From NCBI RefSeq assembly GCF_004681125.1, contig NZ_SIHO01000002.1:784563-848562 (forward strand): a DNA stretch of 64,000 nucleotides, read 5' to 3'. This document shows, piece by piece, positions 16,763-23,560 of this stretch (position 1 is the first letter of the stretch; every line of letters starts with the position of its first letter). Under the pieces are notes generated by a model. It worked only from the letters and a program-made list of their open reading frames with translations. It did not search any database and was not told where the DNA came from. Position numbers and translations under genes: made by a program. The stretch comes from Glacieibacterium arshaanense. GTDB lineage: Bacteria > Pseudomonadota > Alphaproteobacteria > Sphingomonadales > Sphingomonadaceae.

Positions 16763-18139
16763 GTGACTCTTCTCCACGCCACCGCCGTATCTATCGACGG
16801 GCAGGCGGTGCTGCTGATCGGCCCGCCTGGCAGCGGCAAGTCCGATCTGGCGTTGCGGCTGATCGACCGCGGCGCGTTGCTGATTGCTGATGACCAGGTC
16901 GCGCTGACCGAAATCGATGGTGTGCTCCACGCGTCGGCGCCTGCGGCCATCGCCGGACTGATCGAAGTGCGCGGGCTTGGGATTGCCGCGGTGGCGCATG
17001 GCGCGGCCCCGGTGGCGATGGCGTTCGATCTGGCCGCACGTCCCGAGCGCCTGCCGGATCCGGTGGCGCATGGCGTTGCCGGGGTGACGCTGCCGTTGCT
17101 CGCGCTCGATCCGTTCGAACTGTCGGCACCGCTGAAGGTCGAGGCGGCGCTGCGACGTTTTGGCCCGCCACTCGGTGCATCGCTTGGCATCGCCCCTGCA
17201 TTGGCAGTAGAAGTGCCGGCCATGCCCGATGAAACGCCCCCTTCGCCGCTCGCCGGCCGCGTGCTGCTGGTGACCGGCATGTCGGGCGCCGGCAAATCGA
17301 CGGCGCTCAAGGCGCTCGAAGACATGGGCTATGAGGCGGTCGACAATCTGCCGCTCGGACTGCTAGACCGCCTGCTCGAACCGCATGAGGGCGCGCAGAG
17401 CGACCGGCCGCTGGCCTTCGGCATCGATTCACGTACGCGCGGCTTTGACGCCGACACCATCGTCGAGCGGCTGCGCGCGCTGCGCCATGACGGCACCGAT
17501 GTGCAGATGCTGTTCCTCGATTGCACCGGCGGCGAGCTGACCAAGCGCTTTTCCGAAACCCGCCGCCGCCATCCGCTGGCGCTCGACCGGCCGGCTGCCG
17601 ACGGCATCGCGCGCGAACGTGAGATGCTGGCACCGCTGCGGCGCTGGGCCGATGTCGTCATCGATACCACCGACTATGAAACACCGGGCCTGCGTCGCGC
17701 GCTCGCCGACCGCTTCGGCCGCCCCGGTGTGCAGGCACTGACGCTGACGATCATGTCGTTCGGCTTTGCCCGAGGGCTGCCACGCGATGCCGACCTGGTG
17801 TTCGACATGCGTTTTCTGGCCAATCCGCATTGGGAACCGGCGCTGCGACCGCTGACCGGCGAGGACAAGGCGGTGGGGGATTATGTCGCCGCCGACCCGG
17901 CGTTCGAGCCGGCGTTCGAACGCATTGCCGACCTGCTGCTGACCTTGCTGCCGGGCTATGGGCGCGAAGGGAAGGCCTATTTGACGGTGGCATTCGGCTG
18001 CACCGGCGGGCGGCACCGGTCGGTCTATGTGGCGCGGACGATGGCGGCGCGGCTCGCGGCGGCGGGCTATGACGCGACCGTGGTGCACCGCGACCGCCAC
18101 GGCGATGTCGATAGTGACGCCGCGCTAGTTCAGGTGTAA
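16763..18139 (+). CDS. hprK-rapZ: Fused HPr kinase/phosphorylase (HprK) - RNase adapter protein RapZ
   Basis: One continuous 458-aa frame joins two proteins normally encoded separately. Residues 1-153 are a complete short alphaproteobacterial HprK: Walker A GPPGSGKSDLALRLI, the HprK signature GLIEVRGLGIAAV, and PLLALDPFELSAPLKVEAAL. From Met154 (ATG 17222) a full RapZ follows: Walker A VTGMSGAGKSTALKALEDMG, VDNLP, and the C-terminal domain LTIMSFGFARGLPRDADLV with FGCTGGRHRSVYVA. No stop or frameshift separates them. A weak GAAG 8 nt before ATG 17222 could allow separate RapZ synthesis. HprK phosphorylates HPr on Ser; RapZ is a nucleotide-binding adapter that controls amino-sugar small RNAs in enterobacteria. 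GTG 16763 uses GGAGG inside the upstream repeat. Confidence 0.92.
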   Translation: MTLLHATAVSIDGQAVLLIGPPGSGKSDLALRLIDRGALLIADDQVALTEIDGVLHASAPAAIAGLIEVRGLGIAAVAHGAAPVAMAFDLAARPERLPDPVAHGVAGVTLPLLALDPFELSAPLKVEAALRRFGPPLGASLGIAPALAVEVPAMPDETPPSPLAGRVLLVTGMSGAGKSTALKALEDMGYEAVDNLPLGLLDRLLEPHEGAQSDRPLAFGIDSRTRGFDADTIVERLRALRHDGTDVQMLFLDCTGGELTKRFSETRRRHPLALDRPAADGIAREREMLAPLRRWADVVIDTTDYETPGLRRALADRFGRPGVQALTLTIMSFGFARGLPRDADLVFDMRFLANPHWEPALRPLTGEDKAVGDYVAADPAFEPAFERIADLLLTLLPGYGREGKAYLTVAFGCTGGRHRSVYVARTMAARLAAAGYDATVVHRDRHGDVDSDAALVQV

Positions 18140-18191
18140 CGCGGGTTCGATTTGACGGCGGCGTAGGCCGTTTAGAGGATAAAGCTGGTTT

Positions 18192-18596
18192 ATGATCGGA
18201 CTGGTACTGGTAACGCACGGCAAGCTGGCGACCGAATTTGCCGCCGCGATGGAACACATCGTCGGGCCGCAGGCGCAGCTCGAAACGGTGTGCATCGGCC
18301 CCGAAGATGACATGGAAGCTCGCCGCGCCGATATCGAGGCGGCAGTCGGCCGCGTCGAGTCGGGGCAGGGCGTCATCCTGCTCACCGACATGTTCGGCGG
18401 TACGCCGTCGAACCTGGCGATTTCGCTGATGGGCAGCGGCCAGGTCGAAGTCATCGCCGGCATCAACCTGCCGATGCTGATCCGGCTGGCAAGCGTCCGC
18501 AAGACGATGAACGTCGCCAACGCCGTCGAGGCCGCCGCCGCCGCGGGGCGCAAATACATCTCGGTCGCATCGCAGATCCTGGGCGAGGCGGCTTGA
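18192..18596 (+). CDS. PTS system EIIA component, mannose/fructose family
   Basis: A 134-aa IIA domain that receives phosphate from HPr on His9 (VTHGKLA). Seen: N-terminal strand MIGLVLVTHG, the LLTDMFGGTPSNLA loop and INLPMLIRL. No IIB or IIC permease components are present, so it is expected to be a regulatory phosphocarrier, as in other alphaproteobacteria. It lies 52 bp after hprK-rapZ, and its stop codon overlaps the HPr start by 1 nt. Confidence 0.93.
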   Translation: MIGLVLVTHGKLATEFAAAMEHIVGPQAQLETVCIGPEDDMEARRADIEAAVGRVESGQGVILLTDMFGGTPSNLAISLMGSGQVEVIAGINLPMLIRLASVRKTMNVANAVEAAAAAGRKYISVASQILGEAA

Positions 18597-18865
18597 TGGC
18601 CGGCCCCGTCACCGTCGAAATCCGCAACCGCCGCGGCCTCCACGCCCGCGCCAGCGCCCGCTTCGTGACTATGGCCAGCGGCTATGACGCGGTGGTGACG
18701 GTGATCAAAGACGGTCATTCGGTCACCGGCACATCGATTATGGGCCTGATGATGCTCGCCGCCGCACCCGGCGACCACGTCGAGGTTTCCGCCGAGGGGA
18801 CGCAGGCCGACGAAGCACTCGCGGCGCTGGTCGGGCTGATCGAAGCTAAATTCGGAGAAGAATAG
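18596..18865 (+). CDS. ptsH: Phosphocarrier protein HPr
   Basis: 89 aa. The PTS phosphorylation site is His16 in RRGLHARASA, and the HprK regulatory serine is Ser47 in GTSIMGLMML, the equivalent of Ser46. Both sites therefore exist, matching the HprK domain encoded upstream. ATG 18596 is chosen (TGATG overlap with the EIIA stop); a TTG at 18593 is possible. Enzyme I (probably PtsP/EI-Ntr type) is not in the window. Confidence 0.95.
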   Translation: MAGPVTVEIRNRRGLHARASARFVTMASGYDAVVTVIKDGHSVTGTSIMGLMMLAAAPGDHVEVSAEGTQADEALAALVGLIEAKFGEE

Positions 18866-18868
18866 GCG

Positions 18869-18998
18869 AAGAGCCTCCGGCGGGCAGGGCTGAGCCCTGC
18901 GCCCGATTGATTGCGGCCTTTTCGTTTTAAGTGGTTCGCTTGGCAGAGCAGTGACTAAGTTGGGTGCAGGGCCTAGACCCTGCCCGCCGGAGGCTCTT
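18869..18998. repeat. Complete palindromic intergenic repeat element (copy 3)
   Basis: Left arm 18869-18905 (AAGAGCCTCCGGCGGGCAGG...) and right arm 18962-18998 (...CCGCCGGAGGCTCTT) have perfectly matching outer ends and a 56-nt spacer. Inner hairpins differ between arms (left GCAGGGCT/AGCCCTGC; right has a T.G wobble) but still pair. It lies between the convergent stops of HPr and the dipeptidase, abutting the dipeptidase stop codon. Confidence 0.88.
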
Positions 18999-20141
18999 CT
19001 AGCCCCAAACCTCCCCAAACAGTCGCGCAAAATTCCCGCCCAGGATCTTCTCGACCCGCGTCGTTGACCAGCCGCGGCGCAGCAACTCGTCGGCAAGCGT
19101 TTCGAATTTGCGCGGGCCGTTCAGGTCGGGGGCGAAGGTGTAGACGTCGTCGTTCTCGTTGGGCGCCGCGATGCCCGATGATTTGCGCAGCGCGTTGTCG
19201 GCGGCATATTTCTGGCGATATTCGGCTGTCAGGTCGATCGCCGAAATCTGTCCGTCGGTGCCGAGCCCGACATGGTCTTCGCCCATCACCTGTACCGCAT
19301 GTTCGATATGCGCGATGACGTCGGCGGCCATTTGCTGGCCCTTCACGCGCAGGTACGGCATGAAATAGATGCCGGCGACGCCGCCCTTGTTTGCCAACGC
19401 CTTCAATTCGGCGTCGGCGGTGTTGCGCGGGTGATCGACCAGTGCGCGGCATCCGGTGTGAGTGATCGCCGGCGGGGCTTTCGATGCGGCGATGCCCTCG
19501 GCAATCGTCCGCTGGCCGGCGTGCGACAGGTCGACGACAATGCGCCGCTTGTTGAGTTCGGCGAGATAGGCGTAGCCGAATTTGCTCAGGCCGCCGTTGG
19601 CGGGTTCAGTGGCGCCGTCGCCCGCGAGGTTGCGCAGGTTATAGGTCGGCTGCGCGATCCGCACGCCGAGCGCATCGAGCGTGTCGAGCCGGTCGAAGCT
19701 GTTGCCGAGCAGCGCACTGTCTTGTAGCCCGAAAATCAATCCGAGGCGGCCGGTCGCCTTGGCGGTTTTAAGGTCGGCGGCGTTGCGGATCGCCATGAAT
19801 ACATCGGGGTGTTGCGCGATTTCGAGGTTGTAGGCGGCGATGTTGGCGATGGTGCCCTCGAACGTTTCGGGGCCGTTGCCGACCAGGCTGACGGTGACGT
19901 TGCACGCGGTGATGCCGCTGGCATGCGCATCGTTGAGCGAGCGCGTCGAGTAGCCATGGTCGGGTTGATCCGACTGGCTGCCGGGACCACCAAGCGAATC
20001 GATTACGATGGTGCGCTCATAGGTGTCACGCGCAGTTGCGGAGACGGCGGGCGCGGCAATCGTGGCGGCACGCGCCGGCAGCGCCGCAAGCGCGGCCGCA
20101 CCGGCAAGCAAGGCGCGGCGGCTGGTGGTGAAATCGGTCAT
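18999..20141 (-). CDS. Membrane dipeptidase (M19 family), Tat-exported
   Basis: A 380-aa zinc peptidase of the renal dipeptidase family. The N-terminus has a twin-arginine signal (SRRALLAGAAALAALPARA). Expected family features are seen: VVDLSHAG, the metal-ligand region AITHTGCRALVDHPRN, GLGTDGQ with a metal/active-site Asp, and C-terminal ILGGNFARLFGEVW. The usual substrates are dipeptides, including D-residues; specificity is unknown. AAGGGGGA precedes the ATG at 20141. The frame is open to 20192 but the signal peptide fixes the start. Confidence 0.9.
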   Translation of the reverse strand: MTDFTTSRRALLAGAAALAALPARAATIAAPAVSATARDTYERTIVIDSLGGPGSQSDQPDHGYSTRSLNDAHASGITACNVTVSLVGNGPETFEGTIANIAAYNLEIAQHPDVFMAIRNAADLKTAKATGRLGLIFGLQDSALLGNSFDRLDTLDALGVRIAQPTYNLRNLAGDGATEPANGGLSKFGYAYLAELNKRRIVVDLSHAGQRTIAEGIAASKAPPAITHTGCRALVDHPRNTADAELKALANKGGVAGIYFMPYLRVKGQQMAADVIAHIEHAVQVMGEDHVGLGTDGQISAIDLTAEYRQKYAADNALRKSSGIAAPNENDDVYTFAPDLNGPRKFETLADELLRRGWSTTRVEKILGGNFARLFGEVWG

Positions 20142-20181
20142 GGCGGTCCCCCTTGGAGGCCCGAGTATCGGACGCCGCCGC

Positions 20182-20850
20182 CTAGCCCGCAACCGGAAAG
20201 CGCAGCAGCCGTTCGGGCGTTGCGACCAGCGCGGTCAGCGGCCGGCCGAGTACCCTGGCCATCGCCGCGTCGCCGATATCGAGCCCGCCGGTCAGCGCGC
20301 CAAACGCCGGCAGCACCAGCTTCGACGGCGTCAGCGCGAAGCAGCGCCGGACAATACGCCGGCCACGCACGGTGACGCTGACTTTCGGATGAAAATGCCC
20401 GCTGATTTCTGGCGCGGCGTCGTGCGGCTCGGCCTCATGGCGCAGCCACACGCCGCCGAGTTCAAGCTCGCCCGCGACACGCCCGCCGATCGCCGCCGCC
20501 GCGCTGCCGTCATGGTTGCCGGTGATCCAGCACCAGTCGAGGTCGCGCGTTAGCGCCGCCAGCGCAGTGCGGGCGTTGGCGGGCAGCCGTGCGACGCCAG
20601 CACCGTCATGGAAACTGTCACCGAGCGCGAACACCCGCCGCGCCCCGGTCGCCTCGACCGCGTCGATCAGCGCCGCCAGCGTGTCGTGGCTGTCGTACGG
20701 TGGCAGCATCCGGCCGTGCGTCGCAAAAAAGCTGGCCTTTTCGAGGTGCAGATCGGCGACCAGCAGCGCGTCGTGCTCGGGCCAGTGCAGCGCACCGCTA
20801 GGGTGCGGACGCAGCGTCGCGCCTGCGAACGAAAGAGAAACATCGGGCAT
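20182..20850 (-). CDS. pdeM: Ligase-associated DNA damage response endonuclease PdeM
   Basis: A 222-aa calcineurin-like metallophosphoesterase. Metal-ligand motifs appear in order: VADLHLEK (DxH), ALGDSFHD (GDxxHD type), WITGNHDG (GNHD) and ISGHFHPK (GHxH). This variant belongs to the LigB-Lhr-PdeM DNA repair module. Its usual partner, the Lhr-like helicase, is on the same strand at 23561-25960, but here a POT transporter and an opposite-strand membrane protein lie between them. Confidence 0.9.
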   Translation of the reverse strand: MPDVSLSFAGATLRPHPSGALHWPEHDALLVADLHLEKASFFATHGRMLPPYDSHDTLAALIDAVEATGARRVFALGDSFHDGAGVARLPANARTALAALTRDLDWCWITGNHDGSAAAAIGGRVAGELELGGVWLRHEAEPHDAAPEISGHFHPKVSVTVRGRRIVRRCFALTPSKLVLPAFGALTGGLDIGDAAMARVLGRPLTALVATPERLLRFPVAG

Positions 20851-20985
20851 CCGCGTGCCATGCCACCGCGCAGGTTGCGCCGCAAGATGGTGGCCAGACT
20901 CACCAACTGCGTGCCTTGTTGAGCGGTGCCGCTGCAGCGTATGCTGTAGACGTTATCGGCCCACGGCCATTGGGGGAGCAAAGCC

Positions 20986-22125
20986 ATGGTTGACGCAACA
21001 CCGGAAGGCGGCAAATCGCGCGGGCAACTCTGGCTGGCTATACTGGTCATCGGGGTGCTGGCGCTCGGCGCCACGCTGGGCCTGACCGCGCGCCAGATCG
21101 CGAACGCCGACGCGCGTGGTTGCGCGCCGCCCGCCGCTGGGCCTGCAGACGGCGCGGTGCTGGCGGTGGCGCACAAGGATTTCAGGCTCGGGCAGGGGCT
21201 GTGCATCGGCGTAAATCTGCCAGCCTATTTCGCCAGCGAGCGCGCCGCACCGCGCACCGGCACCGCTCCGCGCACCGCGACGCTGCAAATCTTCTTCGAC
21301 CGCCACGCCACGCCGGCGACGTTGACGCTCGATATCGACGCGGCGGGCAATGCCGCAAAGCCCTGGGTCGGCTGGCAATGGACGCTGGTACCGCTGCGCC
21401 CGGCGACGACCGCCGATTCGACGGAAGGCAGGAAATGGCGCGCGCTACTGACCGAAGACGGCATCGCGCCGCTGCGTGCGGTCAGCATCGGGGTTGCCAA
21501 CAAGCCCGCTGAAGCCGATGCGCCGCTGCCGCGCGTGCGTGCCACGACCAAACCGGTGCTCGAAGTGTTCGCGCCGTGGCTGACCGCGCTTGGCGCGTTC
21601 GGCATCATCGCGATTGCCACCGGCATCGTCATGGCGTGCTGGGATACCGGGCTGCTGCGCGACCGCACGCCGCTGCCCGATCCGGCTGACAAGCCGCCGT
21701 TCAGCCTCGGCCGCGTGCAGATGGCGGTGTGGCTGGTGCTCAGCGTCGGCGGCTATCTGGCGATCTGGCTGATCACCGGCGCGCGCAGCGGGTTGATTAC
21801 GCCGGGGCTGCTGACCCTGCTCGGCATTTCGGGGATGAGCGGGCTGGCGGCGCGGATGATCGATGTCGCCAACCCGACACCCGCCACCGCGCAATCGGCG
21901 GGATTCTGGCGCGACATCGTTTCCGAAGGCTATGGCGCGACACGCACCGTTGCGGTGCACCGGCTGCAGATGCTGGCGTGGACGCTGATCCTCGGTATGA
22001 TCTTCGTCTGGACGGTGCTGACCAGCTTCGCCTTCCCCGACTTCGATACCAATCTGCTGCTGCTGATGGGCATCAGCAGCGGCACCTATCTCGGTTTCAA
22101 GTTTCCGGAAAAGGGCGCGGCCTAG
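20986..22125 (+). CDS. Uncharacterised multi-pass membrane protein
   Basis: 379 aa, not assigned to a named family. One hydrophobic segment lies at residues 14-35, followed by an extracytoplasmic region (about 40-190) with two Cys (GCAPP and GLCIG). Four or more further segments follow, including WLTALGAFGIIAIATGIVMA, VQMAVWLVLSVGGYLAIWLI, LQMLAWTLILGMIFVWTVLT and the last LLLLMGISSGTYLGFKFPEK. The repeated VQM/LQM-W...GIS...G(T)YLG pattern suggests an internal duplication of a two-helix unit in the C-terminal half. GGGGGAG precedes the ATG. The stop overlaps the convergent POT transporter stop by 4 nt. It sits inside an otherwise typical lhr-pdeM locus. Confidence 0.75.
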   Translation: MVDATPEGGKSRGQLWLAILVIGVLALGATLGLTARQIANADARGCAPPAAGPADGAVLAVAHKDFRLGQGLCIGVNLPAYFASERAAPRTGTAPRTATLQIFFDRHATPATLTLDIDAAGNAAKPWVGWQWTLVPLRPATTADSTEGRKWRALLTEDGIAPLRAVSIGVANKPAEADAPLPRVRATTKPVLEVFAPWLTALGAFGIIAIATGIVMACWDTGLLRDRTPLPDPADKPPFSLGRVQMAVWLVLSVGGYLAIWLITGARSGLITPGLLTLLGISGMSGLAARMIDVANPTPATAQSAGFWRDIVSEGYGATRTVAVHRLQMLAWTLILGMIFVWTVLTSFAFPDFDTNLLLLMGISSGTYLGFKFPEKGAA

Positions 22126-23504
22126 ATCCTCCCCTCGGCATGTCCCGCCAGCAGCCGCTTGATCAGCGGCCGCAGCGCCAGCGCCAGCGCGGCACCGCCG
22201 GCGGCAATCGCAGCATGCAGCCACCAGAAGTTGGTTGGGCCGAGCGGTTCATAGTAACGGCCGATCCAGCCGACCATCAGGTTGGGCACGCCGCCGGTGA
22301 ACATCAAATTGATGCTCATCAGCATCGTCACCACCGACACCGGCGCGAAGCGCGACACGAACGCGTTGGTCGGCGGGTCGATCCACGCGAAGCTGATATC
22401 GAACAGCACGAAATACAGCAGCACAATCGCCGCCGGCGCCAACGGCGCCAGCGCACCACCGGCGGCGAGCACCGCATAGGCCAGCGTCACCAGCACACCG
22501 GCAATCGCGAACTTGTGCATCGTGTCGGGCTCGCGGTTTCGTGCCGACAGCCAGCGCCAGATCGGGATGGTCAGCCCGATGCCGGTGATCGTCATCAGCC
22601 CGTCAAAGGTCAGCAACCAGGTCACCGGCATTGTCAGCCCAGCGACAGAGCGGTCCATGTGCTTTTCGGCCCAGACGATCACGAGGTTATACGCCTGGTT
22701 GGTCGCGGTATAGAGCGGCACCGTCGGCAGCAGCATCAGCATGACTGCAGCGACCGAGCGCCAGTCGGCGCGGCCCAGCTTGACGACGGGTGCGTCGCGG
22801 CGACGGCGGTCGGGCGGCAGGTAGCGCCAGCCGGCGAGGTAGGTGCCGAGCCCGATCAACATGCCGAACCCCGCCGCGCCAAAGCCCCAGTGCCAGCCAT
22901 AGATTTCGCCGAGCGTGCCACACACCAGTGGCGCCGCGAACGCCCCGACGTTTAGGCCGATCAGGAAGATGCCGTAAGCGCGCGTGCGGCGGCTGTCGCC
23001 GGCGCCGTAGAGGTTGCCGACCTGCGCGTACATGTTGCCCTTCATGAAACCGGCGCCGGTGGTCAGCGACGCCAGCGCGAACAGGAACGAGGCCTCGAAC
23101 GCCATCAGGAAATGCCCCAGCGCCATCAGCACCAGCCCGAGGATCGTGGTCATGCGCTGGCCGAGTACGCGGTCGCCGAGCCACGCACCGAGCAGCGGCG
23201 TCAGATAGACGACGCCGGTGTAGATGCCGAAAATCTGCGACGCGAGCGCCAGCGTCGTCAGTGGCCCGAAGATGCCCTCGATACCGGCGCGGAAGCCGCC
23301 GAAGCCGAGCACATTCTCGACATGGCCGGGCAGCAGTAGCTGGTGGATCATGTAGAGCGCGAGCAGCGCCTGCATGCCGTAGAAGGAGAAGCGCTCCCAG
23401 GCTTGCGTGAACGCCAGGAATGCCAGCCCGCGGGGGTGGCCGAGGAAGGCGCGATCATCGGCGCCAAGGTCGCTGGGCGCCGCTGCGCCGCTGTCTGATG
23501 TCAT
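22122..23504 (-). CDS. POT/PTR-family proton-dependent oligopeptide transporter
   Basis: 460-aa MFS transporter, about 12 transmembrane helices. Seen: the POT family motif AWERFSFYGMQALLALYMIH in TM1, GVVYLTPLLGAWLGDRVLGQ (PTR2 signature region, GxxxDxxxG type) and GAGFMKGNMYAQVGNLYG. Likely imports di/tripeptides with protons. It is on the same strand as the Lhr helicase upstream (56-bp gap); the dipeptidase at 18999-20141 could act on related substrates. Confidence 0.9.
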   Translation of the reverse strand: MTSDSGAAAPSDLGADDRAFLGHPRGLAFLAFTQAWERFSFYGMQALLALYMIHQLLLPGHVENVLGFGGFRAGIEGIFGPLTTLALASQIFGIYTGVVYLTPLLGAWLGDRVLGQRMTTILGLVLMALGHFLMAFEASFLFALASLTTGAGFMKGNMYAQVGNLYGAGDSRRTRAYGIFLIGLNVGAFAAPLVCGTLGEIYGWHWGFGAAGFGMLIGLGTYLAGWRYLPPDRRRRDAPVVKLGRADWRSVAAVMLMLLPTVPLYTATNQAYNLVIVWAEKHMDRSVAGLTMPVTWLLTFDGLMTITGIGLTIPIWRWLSARNREPDTMHKFAIAGVLVTLAYAVLAAGGALAPLAPAAIVLLYFVLFDISFAWIDPPTNAFVSRFAPVSVVTMLMSINLMFTGGVPNLMVGWIGRYYEPLGPTNFWWLHAAIAAGGAALALALRPLIKRLLAGHAEGRI

Positions 23505-23560
23505 GTTTGGCCCCCGCTCTGCGGCATCGTGGCAGCATCGCGCCGGTGACGCAAACGCCG

